Source: Mesorhizobium sp. AR07
GTDB taxonomy: Bacteria > Pseudomonadota > Alphaproteobacteria > Rhizobiales > Rhizobiaceae
DNA length: 64,000 nt
NCBI RefSeq assembly: GCF_024746815.1
Contig: NZ_CP080525.1
Coordinates: forward strand, 3,100,001-3,164,000
Direction: 5' to 3'
Shown here one piece after another: positions 16,171-25,494 of this stretch. Position 1 is the stretch's first letter, and the number at the start of each line of letters is the position of its first letter. Made by a program: the position numbers and the translations under genes. The notes under the pieces were generated by a model, which was given only the letters and a program-made list of their open reading frames with translations, was not told the origin of the DNA and ran no database searches.

Positions 16171-17489
16171 TGCTTCCCCAGGAAATCATTCGCCGCAAGC
16201 GCGATGGCCTGAAACTGTCGACGCAAGAGATCGCCGGCTTCGTCGGCGGCGTCACCGACGGCGCCGTTTCGGATGGCCAGGTCGGCGCCTTCGCCATGGC
16301 GGTGTTCTTCAACGGCATGAGCCGCGACGAAGCAGTGGGGCTAACGCTGGCGATGCGCGATTCCGGTGACGTGCTCGACTGGTCGGACCTGCCAGGCCCG
16401 GTCACCGACAAGCATTCGACGGGCGGCGTCGGCGACAATGTCTCGCTGATGCTGGCGCCGATCGTCGCCGCTTGCGGCGCCTATGTGCCGATGATTTCCG
16501 GCCGTGGCCTTGGCCATACCGGCGGCACGCTGGACAAGATGGATGCCATCCCCGGCTACACCAGCCAGCCCGATATCGCGCTGTTTCGCAAGGCGGTGCT
16601 CGAAACCGGTTGCGCCATCATCGGCCAGACCGCCGACCTCGCGCCCGCCGATCGCCGGCTCTACGCGATCCGCGATGTCACCGGCACGGTCGAATCGGTG
16701 CCACTGATCACCGCATCGATCCTGTCGAAGAAGCTGGCGGCCGGGCTGCAGTCACTGGTGCTCGACGTCAAGGTCGGCAACGGCGCCTTCATGGAAAAGT
16801 CGCGTGACGCGACCGCACTCGCCAACAGCTTGGTCGAAATCGCCAACGGCGCCGGCTTGAAGGCCTCGGCGCTGATCACCGGCATGAACGAGCCGCTGGC
16901 TTCGGCTGCCGGAAACGCCGTCGAAGTGCGCAATGCCGTCGATTTCCTCACCGGCCGTCTTCGCGACCATCGGCTGGAGGATGTGACGCTGGCGCTGGCC
17001 GCCGAAATGCTGCAGTCGGCGGGACTGGTTTCGTCCAACCAGGATGGCATGCGGCGCGCTTCGGAAACGCTCGCCAGCGGCCGCGCCGCCGCCACCTTCG
17101 CGCGCATGGTCGCCGCTCTCGGCGGACCCGCCGATTTCATCGAGAAGCCGGAAAGGTACCTGCCGGCGGCGGCGACCGAGCTTGCCGTCAAGGCAACCGC
17201 AAACGGCTTCGTCACCGGCATCGCCACCCGCGACATCGGGCTGGCGGTGGTTGGCCTGGGTGGCGGGCGCACGCGGCCGGACGACACGGTCGACCCCGCG
17301 GTCGGCATCACCAGGCTGCTGCCGGTCGGCGCGGAGGTTCGGACGGGCGACGCTCTGGCGCTGGTCCACGCCCGTTCGTTGTCCGATGCAGAGGCCGCTG
17401 CGGCCGCCGTGCTTTCCGCCTATGCGATCGGCGCTTCGAAGCCGGCGGCGGACAAGAGCGTGATCCGGCGGATTCTTCCGCGCGGCTGA
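16170..17489 (+). CDS. deoA: Thymidine phosphorylase
   Basis: DeoA phosphorolyses thymidine and deoxyuridine. The 439-aa length is normal. The signature DKHSTGGVGDNVSLMLAPI (about residues 79-97) and the region SGRGLGHTGGTLDKMDAIPG are intact. The start ATG shares bases with the PNP stop. The product deoxyribose-1-phosphate would need phosphopentomutase (deoB), which I do not find in the window. The stop codon directly abuts the stop of the convergent protease gene. Confidence 0.96.
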   Translation: MLPQEIIRRKRDGLKLSTQEIAGFVGGVTDGAVSDGQVGAFAMAVFFNGMSRDEAVGLTLAMRDSGDVLDWSDLPGPVTDKHSTGGVGDNVSLMLAPIVAACGAYVPMISGRGLGHTGGTLDKMDAIPGYTSQPDIALFRKAVLETGCAIIGQTADLAPADRRLYAIRDVTGTVESVPLITASILSKKLAAGLQSLVLDVKVGNGAFMEKSRDATALANSLVEIANGAGLKASALITGMNEPLASAAGNAVEVRNAVDFLTGRLRDHRLEDVTLALAAEMLQSAGLVSSNQDGMRRASETLASGRAAATFARMVAALGGPADFIEKPERYLPAAATELAVKATANGFVTGIATRDIGLAVVGLGGGRTRPDDTVDPAVGITRLLPVGAEVRTGDALALVHARSLSDAEAAAAAVLSAYAIGASKPAADKSVIRRILPRG

Positions 17490-18053
17490 TTATTGAACGA
17501 GCAGCAACGTGCCGTTCTCGGCCTGATATTTGCTGAGCCGGTTGAGGAAGCTCATACCGATCAGGTTGGTGTGCAGCGCCCTGTCGTCGAGCACTATGGT
17601 CTGGACGTCATTGACCGTTATGTTGCCGATCTGCAGCCGGTCGATCATTGCCACGGCCGCCTTGATGGTGCCGTTGGCGGTGTTGACCTCGTGACTGAAA
17701 TCGGATGGGTTCAGCGACAAGCCAATCCTGCGCGCCGTCGAGGTGTTGATGGCGACCAGTGTCGCGCCGGTGTCGATCATGCCGTCGACCTGACGTCCGT
17801 TCAGCTTGAAGGCCGACGAGAAGTGCCCGCGCTCGTCCGCCGTAACGACGACCTTGCGGCCCGTTGGCAGCGGCGGCACCGGCTTGCCGGGGACCGATGC
17901 CAGGTTGACGTCCGGTTGGGCTTCGACCGCGGGTTTGCTCGTCGCCGCCGACTTCAGCAGGCTTTCGATGATTTGCGGATTCGACTGATAAATAATCGGT
18001 ATCGATGCCGAAGTGCCGGCGAAAACGCCAAGGATGAGAAGCTTGCGCAGCAT
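17490..18053 (-). CDS. Retropepsin-like (clan AA) aspartic protease, TIGR02281-like
   Basis: The 187-aa protein has an N-terminal hydrophobic signal or anchor (LLILGVFAGTSASIPI), a Pro/Ala linker, then a single retropepsin domain. The active-site motif is MIDTGATLVAI with Asp94, and the flap/hydrophobic LIGMSFL segment follows near residue 168. These proteins work as dimers in the periplasm or membrane of alphaproteobacteria; the substrates are mostly unknown. The gene ends immediately next to deoA with no intergenic base. Confidence 0.85.
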   Translation of the reverse strand: MLRKLLILGVFAGTSASIPIIYQSNPQIIESLLKSAATSKPAVEAQPDVNLASVPGKPVPPLPTGRKVVVTADERGHFSSAFKLNGRQVDGMIDTGATLVAINTSTARRIGLSLNPSDFSHEVNTANGTIKAAVAMIDRLQIGNITVNDVQTIVLDDRALHTNLIGMSFLNRLSKYQAENGTLLLVQ

Positions 18054-18151
18054 GGATCGGCCTTCGTGTCAGGCTATCCTTTAACGCCGGATGGTGTTCG
18101 CCGCTTTAACGCGCGCCAAAACCGCGCCTTTGCGTAAACATTTGGTAAATC

Positions 18152-18175
18152 GTACCAGGCAACTTTGCCTGGTAC
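18152..18175 (-). terminator. Hairpin at the end of upp
   Basis: GTACCAGGCAA and TTGCCTGGTAC form a perfect 11-bp stem with a 2-base loop. It starts at the last base of the upp stop codon. The following minus-strand bases (CGATTTACC) contain only a weak U-tract, so termination is likely but unproven. Confidence 0.6.
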
Positions 18176-18804
18176 TACTTGGTCCCGTACATGCGGTCGC
18201 CGGCATCGCCGAGGCCGGGCATGATGTAGCCCTTCTCGTTGAGCTGGCGGTCGATCGAGGCGGTGAAGACGGGAACGTCCGGATGCGCCTTGGTGAAACG
18301 CTCGATGCCTTCGGGCGCCGCCAGCAGGCAGAGGAAGCGGATGTTGGTGGCGCCGCGCTCTTTCAGCTTGTCGATCGCCGCGATCGCCGAATTGGCGGTC
18401 GCCAGCATCGGATCGACGACGATGACCAGCCGGTCGGCAAGGTCGCTCGGCGCCTTGAAGAAATACTCGACCGCCTCCAGCGTTTCGTGATCGCGGTAGA
18501 GACCGACATGGGCGACGCGCGCCGCCGGCACCAGGTCGAGCAAGCCTTCCAGCAAGCCGTTGCCGGCGCGCAGCACCGAGGCGAAGACCAGCTTCTTGCC
18601 CTCCAGCGTCGGCGCTTCCATGGTTTCCATCGGCGTTTCGATGGTTGTCGTCGTCAGTTCGAGGTTGCGGGTGACCTCGTAGCCGAGCAGCAGCGAGATT
18701 TCGCGCAGCAGCCGCCGGAAGCCGGCCGTCGAGGTCTCCTTCTTGCGCATGATGGTCAGCTTGTGCTGGACAAGCGGGTGGTCGACGACGGTGACGCCCT
18801 GCAT
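18175..18804 (-). CDS. upp: Uracil phosphoribosyltransferase
   Basis: Upp makes UMP from uracil and PRPP. The 209-aa length and the PRPP-binding motif [19 protein letters not shown] (about 127-145) are diagnostic, as is the C-terminal [11 protein letters not shown] uracil-binding tail. It completes the salvage of uracil released by the neighbouring phosphorylases. It is transcribed on the minus strand, probably with add upstream. Confidence 0.96.
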   Translation of the reverse strand: MQGVTVVDHPLVQHKLTIMRKKETSTAGFRRLLREISLLLGYEVTRNLELTTTTIETPMETMEAPTLEGKKLVFASVLRAGNGLLEGLLDLVPAARVAHVGLYRDHETLEAVEYFFKAPSDLADRLVIVVDPMLATANSAIAAIDKLKERGATNIRFLCLLAAPEGIERFTKAHPDVPVFTASIDRQLNEKGYIMPGLGDAGDRMYGTK

Positions 18805-18950
18805 GATGTTCTCCTGATGCCTGCGCCCGAAAGTGCGCGCATGGTCCGTTCGGACGCGCCGCGCTTCAAGCTGCTTGAGCGAACCCTAGCGACAATGCGC
18901 CGGCCAAGGAACCGCTTGGCCTGCACCGACCACAGCTTTGTCGGAAGAAA

Positions 18951-19925
18951 TCAACGAGAGGCACCGTTGAGACGGGCGAGAAGCGCCGTCTTGGTCTTGC
19001 GGTCGACGAAAGCGGCCTCGATGGCCGTTCTGGTGACGGCGGTCAGCGCCTTTTCGTTCATCGAGAAATGCTCGGCGGCAATGTCGTATTCGCGCTTCAG
19101 CGAGGTCCAGAAATAGGGCGGATCGTCGGAGTTGAGCGTCACCTTGCAACCGGCGGCCTGCAGCGCCGCAAACGGATGGTCGGCAAAACTATCGAACACC
19201 TTGAGCGCGATGTTGGAGCCGGGGCAGCATTCCAGCACGACGCCTTCATCGGCAATGCGCCGGACAAGGTCCGGATTCTCGATGGCACGCACGCCATGGC
19301 CGATACGGGAGGGACGGATGTGATCGAGCGCCGCTTGGACGGTCTCCCAGCCTGTCAACTCTCCGGCATGGACTGTGATGCCGAGCCCGGCTTCGCGGGC
19401 GATCTCGAAGGCCCTGACATAGTCCTCCATGTCGCCCATGCGCTCGTCGCCGGCGACGCCGAAACCGGTGACTAGCGGATGTCCGCAGCGCGCCGCGAAG
19501 CGCGCCGCCTGCTCGATCGATTCGACGCCGACATGGCGCACGCCGGTGACGATCATGCGGCCCTCTATGCCGGTCTTGGCCTTGGCGCGAGCCATACCTT
19601 CGCCAAGCGCGTCGGTATAGGCCTTGGGCGACAGCCCGGCCTTCGTGGCATGGTCGGGCGAAGTGAACACCTCGGAATAGATCGCGCCGTCGCGGGCGAG
19701 GCTGGTCAGATAATGGTCGGCCAGCCGCGCATAGTCCTCCTCGGTCCGGAACAGATCGGAGGAAAAATCGTAAGCCGCGAGAAAGGACGTGAAATCGTGC
19801 CAGACGAACGAACCGTTCTGGATATAGGGCGAGGTGTCCTTGCCGTATTTCTGCGCCTGGCGGATGACGAGTTCGGGCGCCGCTGCCCCTTCAATATGGC
19901 AGTGCAATTCCGCTTTCAAAAGCAT
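18951..19925 (-). CDS. add: Adenosine deaminase
   Basis: Add converts adenosine or deoxyadenosine to inosine. The 324-aa protein has the zinc ligands His8 and His10 (ELHCHIEGA), the HAGE motif with the catalytic Glu, and the SDDP motif near the C-terminus. It belongs to the same family as adenine deaminase-like proteins, but the HxH...HAGE...SDDP arrangement and context in a nucleoside cluster favour adenosine. upp follows it by 146 bases on the same strand. Confidence 0.9.
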   Translation of the reverse strand: MLLKAELHCHIEGAAAPELVIRQAQKYGKDTSPYIQNGSFVWHDFTSFLAAYDFSSDLFRTEEDYARLADHYLTSLARDGAIYSEVFTSPDHATKAGLSPKAYTDALGEGMARAKAKTGIEGRMIVTGVRHVGVESIEQAARFAARCGHPLVTGFGVAGDERMGDMEDYVRAFEIAREAGLGITVHAGELTGWETVQAALDHIRPSRIGHGVRAIENPDLVRRIADEGVVLECCPGSNIALKVFDSFADHPFAALQAAGCKVTLNSDDPPYFWTSLKREYDIAAEHFSMNEKALTAVTRTAIEAAFVDRKTKTALLARLNGASR

Positions 19926-20059
19926 TCAATCATCCCGTCGGTCAGTCCAGGTCTTGAAAACCCACCACCTGGAAGCGCGGCTGAACACCGCGCCTTAAAC
20001 AATAGCGCCCGCACCATCGATCGGCTATGGTCCCGCCGGTTTTATGACGGATCAAAAAA

Positions 20060-20836
20060 ATGTCGGTTGAGAGAACCACGGCCGCTGGCGGCATGGAAAC
20101 CTCCTATGGTTTCAAGCGTGTAGGGGCTGGCGACAAGCAGTCCCTGGTCAACGATGTTTTCCACAAGGTCGCCAACCGCTACGACCTGATGAACGATCTG
20201 ATGTCGGCCGGCCTGCACCGGCTGTGGAAGGATGCCATGGTCACCTGGCTCAATCCTCCCAAGAGGGCCGGCTGGCGCGTGCTCGACGTTGCCGGCGGCA
20301 CTGGTGACATCGCCTTCCGCATCGTCGACGCCAGCCACGGCAATGCCCACGCAACAGTGCTCGACATCAATGGCTCGATGCTCGCCGTCGGCCGCGACCG
20401 AGCCGAAAAGAAAGGCCTCTCCGGCAACACCGACTTCGTCGAGGCCAATGCCGAGGAACTGCCCTTCACTGAGGCGACGTTCGACGCCTACACCATCGCT
20501 TTCGGCATCCGCAACGTGCCGCGCATCGATGTTGCGCTCGCGGAAGCGTTCCGCGTGCTGAAGCCGGGCGGGCGGTTCCTGTGCCTCGAATTTTCCGAAG
20601 TCGAGATGCCGCTGCTCGACAAGGCCTATGAAGCCTGGTCGTTCAACGTCATCCCAAGGATCGGCAAGATGGTCACCGGCGACGGCGAACCCTATTCCTA
20701 TCTGGTCGAATCGATCGCCAGGTTTCCCAACCAGGCCAATTTTGCTTCCATGATCACACGCGCGGGCTTCGATCGCGTCTCGTTCCGCAACTATTCCGGT
20801 GGCATCGCGGCACTTCATTCGGGCTGGAAGCTTTGA
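20060..20836 (+). CDS. ubiE: Ubiquinone/menaquinone biosynthesis C-methyltransferase
   Basis: UbiE methylates C2 of the benzoquinol ring in ubiquinone synthesis using SAM. The 258-aa protein has the SAM motif [12 protein letters not shown] (about residues 75-86), the UbiE signature [18 protein letters not shown], and the second signature [15 protein letters not shown]. The ATG follows an A-run. ubiB lies 70 bases downstream in the same direction, the usual alphaproteobacterial order. Confidence 0.97.
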   Translation: MSVERTTAAGGMETSYGFKRVGAGDKQSLVNDVFHKVANRYDLMNDLMSAGLHRLWKDAMVTWLNPPKRAGWRVLDVAGGTGDIAFRIVDASHGNAHATVLDINGSMLAVGRDRAEKKGLSGNTDFVEANAEELPFTEATFDAYTIAFGIRNVPRIDVALAEAFRVLKPGGRFLCLEFSEVEMPLLDKAYEAWSFNVIPRIGKMVTGDGEPYSYLVESIARFPNQANFASMITRAGFDRVSFRNYSGGIAALHSGWKL

Positions 20837-20906
20837 GGCTGGACCGCATTTCTCACGCCCGGTATGGCCTGCACCGGTCTAGACAACCGGCAGGACGGGC
20901 ACGGCC

Positions 20907-22481
20907 ATGAGCACCGTCAGCGCAGGATTTCGGCTCGTACGGGCCGGCTGGGTACTGGTGCGCGAGGGCGTCGTCGCCGCCTTGCCGGGCGAGGAGCTGT
21001 CCGGCCTGCCGAAGTTCGGCTGGCGGCTGGCGCGGCTGTTCACCCGCCGCCGCGCGTTGGCCTATGAGCGAAGCGACCGGCTGGCCAAGGCGGTGGTTCG
21101 GCTCGGACCGTCCTATGTCAAGCTCGGTCAGTTCCTGGCGACGCGGCCTGACGTCGTCGGCAACGACATGGCGCTCGATCTCGCCATGTTGCAGGACAAG
21201 ATGCACACCTTCCCCAGGGCTGAAGCGGTTGCGGCGATCGAGGCTTCGCTCGGGCGCAAGGTCGGCGATCTCTACGCGCAATTCGGCGACCCGGTCGCAG
21301 CCGCCTCCATCGCCCAGGTCCATGCCGCCGACACCATGCATGACGGCACTGCCACCAAGGTGGCGGTGAAAGTGATCCGGCCGGGCGTGCGCCGCCGCTT
21401 CTTCCAGGACCTCGAAAGCTATTTCCTCGCCGCCCGCCTGCAGGAAAAATACATCCCTTCGTCGCGCCGGCTGCGGCCGGTCGAGGTGACCGAGACGCTG
21501 GCGCAGACCACCAAGATCGAGATGGATCTCAGGCTCGAGGCGGCTGCCCTTTCGGAGCTCGGCGAGAACACTAAGGATGATCCCGGCTTTCGCGTGCCAT
21601 CCGTCGACTGGGAGCGCACCGGCCGCGACGTGCTGACCATGGAATGGGTCGACGGCGTCAAGATGAACGACATCGCCGGCCTTGCCGCTGCCGGTCATGA
21701 CCTGAAAATCATCGCCGCCAACCTCATCCAGTCGTTTCTGCGCCATACGCTGCGCGACGGCTTCTTCCACGCCGACATGCATCCTGGAAACCTGTTCGTC
21801 GAAGCCAATGGCACCATCGTCGCCGTCGATCTCGGCATTGCCGGCCGGCTCGGCAAGAAGGAGCGCCGCTTCCTCGCCGAAATCCTCTACGGCTTCATCA
21901 CGCGCGACTATCTGCGCGTCGCGGAAGTGCATTTCGAGGCCGGCTACGTGCCGCGCCAGCACAATGTCGCGGCCTTCGCGCAAGCGATCCGCGCCATCGG
22001 CGAGCCGATCCACGGCCAGCCGGCCGAGACCATTTCGATGGCCAAGCTCTTGACGCTGCTGTTCGAGGTGACCGAACTCTTCGACATGGCGACTCGGCCG
22101 GAACTGATCCTGCTGCAAAAGACCATGGTGGTGGTCGAGGGTGTGGCGCGCACACTCGACCCGGCCTTCAACATGTGGAAGACGGCCGAACCGGTGGTCG
22201 GCGGCTGGATCGCCGGCAACCTTGGCCCGCGCGGCATGATGATCGATGCGCGCGACGGCGCCAAGGCGCTGCTGACGCTGGCCCGCCAGGCGCCCGAGCT
22301 TGCGGCGCGCACCGATCGGCTGTCGCGCGAGATCGACCTGATGGCCGAGCACGGCCTGCGTTTCGACGAGACCACCGCCCGCGCCATCGGCAAGGCCGAG
22401 GCGCGCTACAGCCGCTCCGGACGCCTGGCCCTGTGGGTGATCGCGTTGACGCTGGTCTATATCGCCTGGAAGCTGGCCTGA
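20907..22481 (+). CDS. ubiB: UbiB, ABC1/ADCK-type atypical kinase for ubiquinone synthesis
   Basis: The 524-aa protein shows the family motifs KxGQ (YVKLGQFLATRPDVVG, near residue 72), AAASIAQVHAA, the invariant Lys in VAVKVIRPG, and FFHADMHPGNLFV followed by VDLGIAG in the catalytic loop. A C-terminal hydrophobic helix (LALWVIALTLVYIAWKLA) anchors it in the membrane. UbiB is needed for ubiquinone synthesis, through an ATPase role rather than classical kinase activity. A long palindrome begins at its last codon. Confidence 0.96.
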   Translation: MSTVSAGFRLVRAGWVLVREGVVAALPGEELSGLPKFGWRLARLFTRRRALAYERSDRLAKAVVRLGPSYVKLGQFLATRPDVVGNDMALDLAMLQDKMHTFPRAEAVAAIEASLGRKVGDLYAQFGDPVAAASIAQVHAADTMHDGTATKVAVKVIRPGVRRRFFQDLESYFLAARLQEKYIPSSRRLRPVEVTETLAQTTKIEMDLRLEAAALSELGENTKDDPGFRVPSVDWERTGRDVLTMEWVDGVKMNDIAGLAAAGHDLKIIAANLIQSFLRHTLRDGFFHADMHPGNLFVEANGTIVAVDLGIAGRLGKKERRFLAEILYGFITRDYLRVAEVHFEAGYVPRQHNVAAFAQAIRAIGEPIHGQPAETISMAKLLTLLFEVTELFDMATRPELILLQKTMVVVEGVARTLDPAFNMWKTAEPVVGGWIAGNLGPRGMMIDARDGAKALLTLARQAPELAARTDRLSREIDLMAEHGLRFDETTARAIGKAEARYSRSGRLALWVIALTLVYIAWKLA

Positions 22482-22518
22482 GTGACTGCAATGACAGCAA
22501 TGCTGTCATTGCAGTCAC
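22482..22518. promoter_or_regulatory. 37-bp perfect palindrome, likely operator of the toxin-antitoxin operon
   Basis: Arms GTGACTGCAATGACAGCA (22482-22499) and TGCTGTCATTGCAGTCAC (22501-22518) are perfectly complementary around one A. It lies between ubiB and the antitoxin gene, 40 bases before the GTG start. RHH antitoxins autoregulate at such palindromes. No U-tract follows, so an operator is favoured over a terminator. Confidence 0.6.
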
Positions 22519-22557
22519 GCTGCTTGTTGCCTATGTTAAGCGACAAGGAGCAAGACC

Positions 22558-22818
22558 GTGAGCACGATAACAGTTCGCAATCTTGACGACAGCGTGAAGC
22601 AGGTGCTTCGCGAGCGCGCCGCCGCGCGCGGCGTTTCGATGGAGCAGGAAGTGCGGGATGCCTTGCGTGAGGCGGCAATCCCAAAAACCAGGCTTGAGAA
22701 TGGGGCGTGGCGGCTAAGGGCTTCCCGTGACGAAATCTTGGCGCTCGGGCGGAAGCTGGAACGCCCTTTTGATCTCAAGGCGATTACTGACCATATGTGG
22801 GACGAGGGACTTCTGTGA
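22558..22818 (+). CDS. FitA-like ribbon-helix-helix antitoxin
   Basis: This 86-aa protein starts at GTG with AAGGAG 8 bases upstream. The N-terminus (MSTITVRNLDDSVKQVLRERAAARGVSMEQEVRDAL) is an Arc/FitA-type RHH DNA-binding domain, and the C-terminal part would wrap the toxin. The gene overlaps the toxin gene as GTGA. The RHH domain presumably binds the upstream palindrome. Confidence 0.88.
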   Translation: MSTITVRNLDDSVKQVLRERAAARGVSMEQEVRDALREAAIPKTRLENGAWRLRASRDEILALGRKLERPFDLKAITDHMWDEGLL

Positions 22819-23222
22819 CAGTCGCAGTCGATACCTCGGCGTTGATCGCAATCCTTGGCGCGGAGTCGGATGCCGCTGCATTCGTCGATGTTTTCGGAAC
22901 CTCATCTTTTGCACTGATAAGCACAGCGACGCTGCTGGAGGCGCATTGTGTCGCGAGCCGGTCGAGTGATGGCGTTAATGTCAACGAACTCAAGATGCTG
23001 ATCGATCTTCTCGAGCTGACGGTAGTTCCTTTCGACTTGGCGCAACTTGAAGTCGCACGGCTTGCCTACTCTCTCTATGGCCGTGGGTCTCATCATCGCG
23101 CTGATCTCAACATGGGCGACTGTTTCGCTTACGCCCTGGCCAAGACGCGAAACCTGCCACTGCTTTTCAAGGGCAATGATTTCATCCATACCGATATCGA
23201 ACCGGCGCTGAAGCCGGCATGA
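22815..23222 (+). CDS. PIN-domain toxin (VapC/FitB type)
   Basis: The GTG at 22815 overlaps the antitoxin stop and gives a 135-aa PIN protein; a frame opening at 22797 would add six residues. All four acidic residues of the nuclease site can be placed: Asp6 (VAVDTSALIAIL), Glu42 (LLEAH), Asp102 (MGDCFAYALA) and Asp122 (GNDF). It is expected to cleave RNA unless bound by the antitoxin. The two genes have somewhat lower GC than their neighbours and interrupt the usual ubiB-coaBC adjacency, pointing to insertion. Confidence 0.9.
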   Translation: MTVAVDTSALIAILGAESDAAAFVDVFGTSSFALISTATLLEAHCVASRSSDGVNVNELKMLIDLLELTVVPFDLAQLEVARLAYSLYGRGSHHRADLNMGDCFAYALAKTRNLPLLFKGNDFIHTDIEPALKPA

Positions 23223-23247
23223 CACTGGACAAGAACTGGTCTCGGGC

Positions 23248-24480
23248 ATGAGCCTCTCCGGCAAGCGCATCCTGCTCATCATCGGCGGCGGCATCGCCGC
23301 CTACAAGGCGCTGGATCTCATCCGCCGGCTGCGCGAGCGGGGTGCTGCGGTGCGAGTGGTCATGACATCGGCAGCGCGGGAATTCGTCACCACGCTGTCG
23401 GTCGGCGCGCTTTCCGCCGACCATGTCTTCACCGACCTGTTCGACCGCAATGACGAGCATGATGTCGGCCACATCAGGCTGTCGCGCGAGGCCGACCTTC
23501 TGGTGGTTGCGCCCGCCACCGCCGACCTCATGGCCAAGCTTGCCAACGGCCACGCCAACGATCTTGCCTCGACGGTGCTGATCGCCACCGACAAGCCGGT
23601 TTTGATGGCGCCGGCCATGAACCCTAGAATGTGGGCGCATCCGGCGACCCGCCGCAACCGCGCGACGCTGCAGAAGGACGGCGTTGCCTTCGTCGGCCCG
23701 GCCAAGGGCGAGATGGCCGAAAGCAATGAGGCGGGCGAAGGCCGCATGGCCGAGCCGCTGGAGATCGTCGCCGCCATCGAGGCGCTGCTCGATGCCGGCC
23801 CCAAGCCGCTGTCGGGACGCAAGATCATCGTCACCTCCGGGCCGACGCATGAGCCGATCGACCCGGTGCGCTACATCGCCAACCGTTCGTCGGGCAAGCA
23901 GGGCCACGCCATCGCGGCGGCATTGGCCAGGCTCGGCGCCGATGTGCGCCTCGTCTCCGGCCCGGTCACCATTGCCGATCCAGCCGGCGTGAAAACCATC
24001 CATGTCGAACGGGCGCAAGAAATGCGCGATGCGGTGGAGCAGCTTCTGCCTGCCGATGCGGCGGTGTTCGTCGCCGCCGTTGCCGACTGGCGCAGCGAGA
24101 ATTCGGCCGGCGAGAAGATCAAGAAGATCTCGGGCGAAGGACCACCGGTGCTGCGCATGGTCGAAAACCCCGACATTCTCGCCGGGGTCGGCCATCACAG
24201 CCAGCGACCCGGCCTTGTGATTGGCTTCGCCGCCGAGACACAGGATCTCTTGCGCAACGCCGAGGCCAAGCTCAGGAAGAAAGGCGCCGATCTCATCGTC
24301 GCCAACGACGTGTCGCACGAAAGCGGCATCGGTCCGTCGGGCGTGATGGGCAGCGATCGCAATCGGGTACGGATCGTGTCCAAGGCCGGCGTCGAGGAGT
24401 GGCCCGAGATGGACAAGGACGAGGTGGCGGCGCGGCTCGCCGCCCTGATCGCCGAACGGTTGAAGACAATCGTCGTCTGA
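23248..24480 (+). CDS. coaBC: Bifunctional phosphopantothenoylcysteine decarboxylase / phosphopantothenate-cysteine ligase
   Basis: CoaBC carries out two steps of coenzyme A synthesis. The N-terminal flavoprotein half has GGGIAAYKALDLIRRL (about 11-26), the catalytic-His region HDVGHIRLSREADLLVVAPATAD, and PAMNPRMW. The C-terminal ligase half starts near residue 190 with the nucleotide motif SGPTHEPIDPVRYIANRSSGKQG and ends with VANDVS. The 410-aa length is normal. It lies just after the toxin gene, which lies between it and ubiB. Confidence 0.96.
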   Translation: MSLSGKRILLIIGGGIAAYKALDLIRRLRERGAAVRVVMTSAAREFVTTLSVGALSADHVFTDLFDRNDEHDVGHIRLSREADLLVVAPATADLMAKLANGHANDLASTVLIATDKPVLMAPAMNPRMWAHPATRRNRATLQKDGVAFVGPAKGEMAESNEAGEGRMAEPLEIVAAIEALLDAGPKPLSGRKIIVTSGPTHEPIDPVRYIANRSSGKQGHAIAAALARLGADVRLVSGPVTIADPAGVKTIHVERAQEMRDAVEQLLPADAAVFVAAVADWRSENSAGEKIKKISGEGPPVLRMVENPDILAGVGHHSQRPGLVIGFAAETQDLLRNAEAKLRKKGADLIVANDVSHESGIGPSGVMGSDRNRVRIVSKAGVEEWPEMDKDEVAARLAALIAERLKTIVV

Positions 24481-24483
24481 GCA

Positions 24484-24567
24484 GTAGAGCCGGAGCGTCC
24501 TGCAGCCAACGTCTCGTCGCCTTATGAGCGCGCCACTGTAGCGCGCTGCGGCGTCCTCCGGCTCTAC
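24484..24567. repeat. Compound inverted repeat between convergent coaBC and IalB-like genes
   Basis: Outer perfect 12-bp arms GTAGAGCCGGAG and CTCCGGCTCTAC lie 60 bases apart. An inner hairpin AGCGCGC-CACTGTA-GCGCGCT lies inside (24527-24547). The element fills the space between two convergent genes and could fold on either strand, so bidirectional termination or a mosaic repeat are both possible. Confidence 0.6.
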
Positions 24568-24580
24568 ACCACCTCAGCCG

Positions 24581-25156
24581 TCAATTGGCCAAAAGCTGCG
24601 CTGTTCGGGCAAGCGCGCCGCCGAAGCCGTTGAGCGGAATGGAGAAGCTCACCGCTTGTCCGGTGTCGGCGGCGAAGGCATCGATCTTCAGGGTGGTGCC
24701 TGCCTTCAGCAGCGGCGTGAGGGTCGCATCGAATGCCACCGGCACCAGGCAGCCGACCGCCTGGCAGGTGTTGAATGGCAGGCTGCCATCCAGCTTCTGG
24801 TCGTCGATGGTCAGGCTGACGCCCTTGGCCAGTGCCAGGCCAAACGGCAGGGCGAGCGTACCCGTGGCATCCTCGCCGGTCTTGCTCGACAGCTCGATCG
24901 CCAGCAGGCGCTGGTTGTTTTGCTTGTTGAATTGCTGATGCGAAAGGCTGCAGACCTTGGTCGTGCCTGATATCTGGCAATTGACCGTCCAGTCGCCATG
25001 GGTTTCGGACAGCGCCGACGCCCCGCCAGGCAGTTGCGGCGCATCGGCGGCGGGCGCCGCCACCGCCTTGTCGGTCTTGGTTTGCGCCGCCACGGCCGGC
25101 ACACCGACCACGCAGGCAACACCCAGCATCGCCACGAAATACGCGTACTTCCTCAT
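24581..25156 (-). CDS. Invasion-associated locus B (IalB) family protein
   Basis: From the ATG at 25156 the product has 191 aa with a signal peptide (MRKYAYFVAMLGVACVVGVPAVAAQ). The mature region has the IalB pattern GDWTVNCQISGTTKVCSLSHQQFNKQ with its conserved Cys pair, then LPFGLALAKGVSLTIDDQ and a second Cys pair in FNTCQAVGCLVPV. The protein is periplasmic; in Bartonella the family was linked to erythrocyte invasion, but in rhizobia its role is unknown. A longer upstream frame is not used because it precedes the signal peptide. Confidence 0.85.
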   Translation of the reverse strand: MRKYAYFVAMLGVACVVGVPAVAAQTKTDKAVAAPAADAPQLPGGASALSETHGDWTVNCQISGTTKVCSLSHQQFNKQNNQRLLAIELSSKTGEDATGTLALPFGLALAKGVSLTIDDQKLDGSLPFNTCQAVGCLVPVAFDATLTPLLKAGTTLKIDAFAADTGQAVSFSIPLNGFGGALARTAQLLAN

Positions 25157-25494
25157 CAAGCCCCCTCCCGCCCGGCTCCGCCTCGGGCCAGTTGAAGCTG
25201 GCCTTGTGAGACGCGCCGATCGCGTTCTGTTTACCGTTTCGCCGGAGGCACATCCGACGGACATGCCGACGCCGTTGAGGCCACTCATCTCAAGGCCGGC
25301 ACCGACGCGATAGAGCGGCGAATCGACTGCCTCCGTCAAGTGCAATGCGGGGCTGCCAGGCAGATTCTCCGCTGCCGCGAGGCGGCCTTCCGCGATCAGC
25401 AACCCGATTTCGCTTCGATCGGCGCCTGGATATGGCACAACCGGACAGACGTCCTATATTAAGGTCAGGATTTCTTTCATGCGGGAATGAGCGG

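Noticed and set aside
18072..18115. Two TTTAACGC units upstream of the protease gene.
   Set aside because: The spacing does not fit CtrA-type TTAA-N7-TTAA sites and there is no other support.
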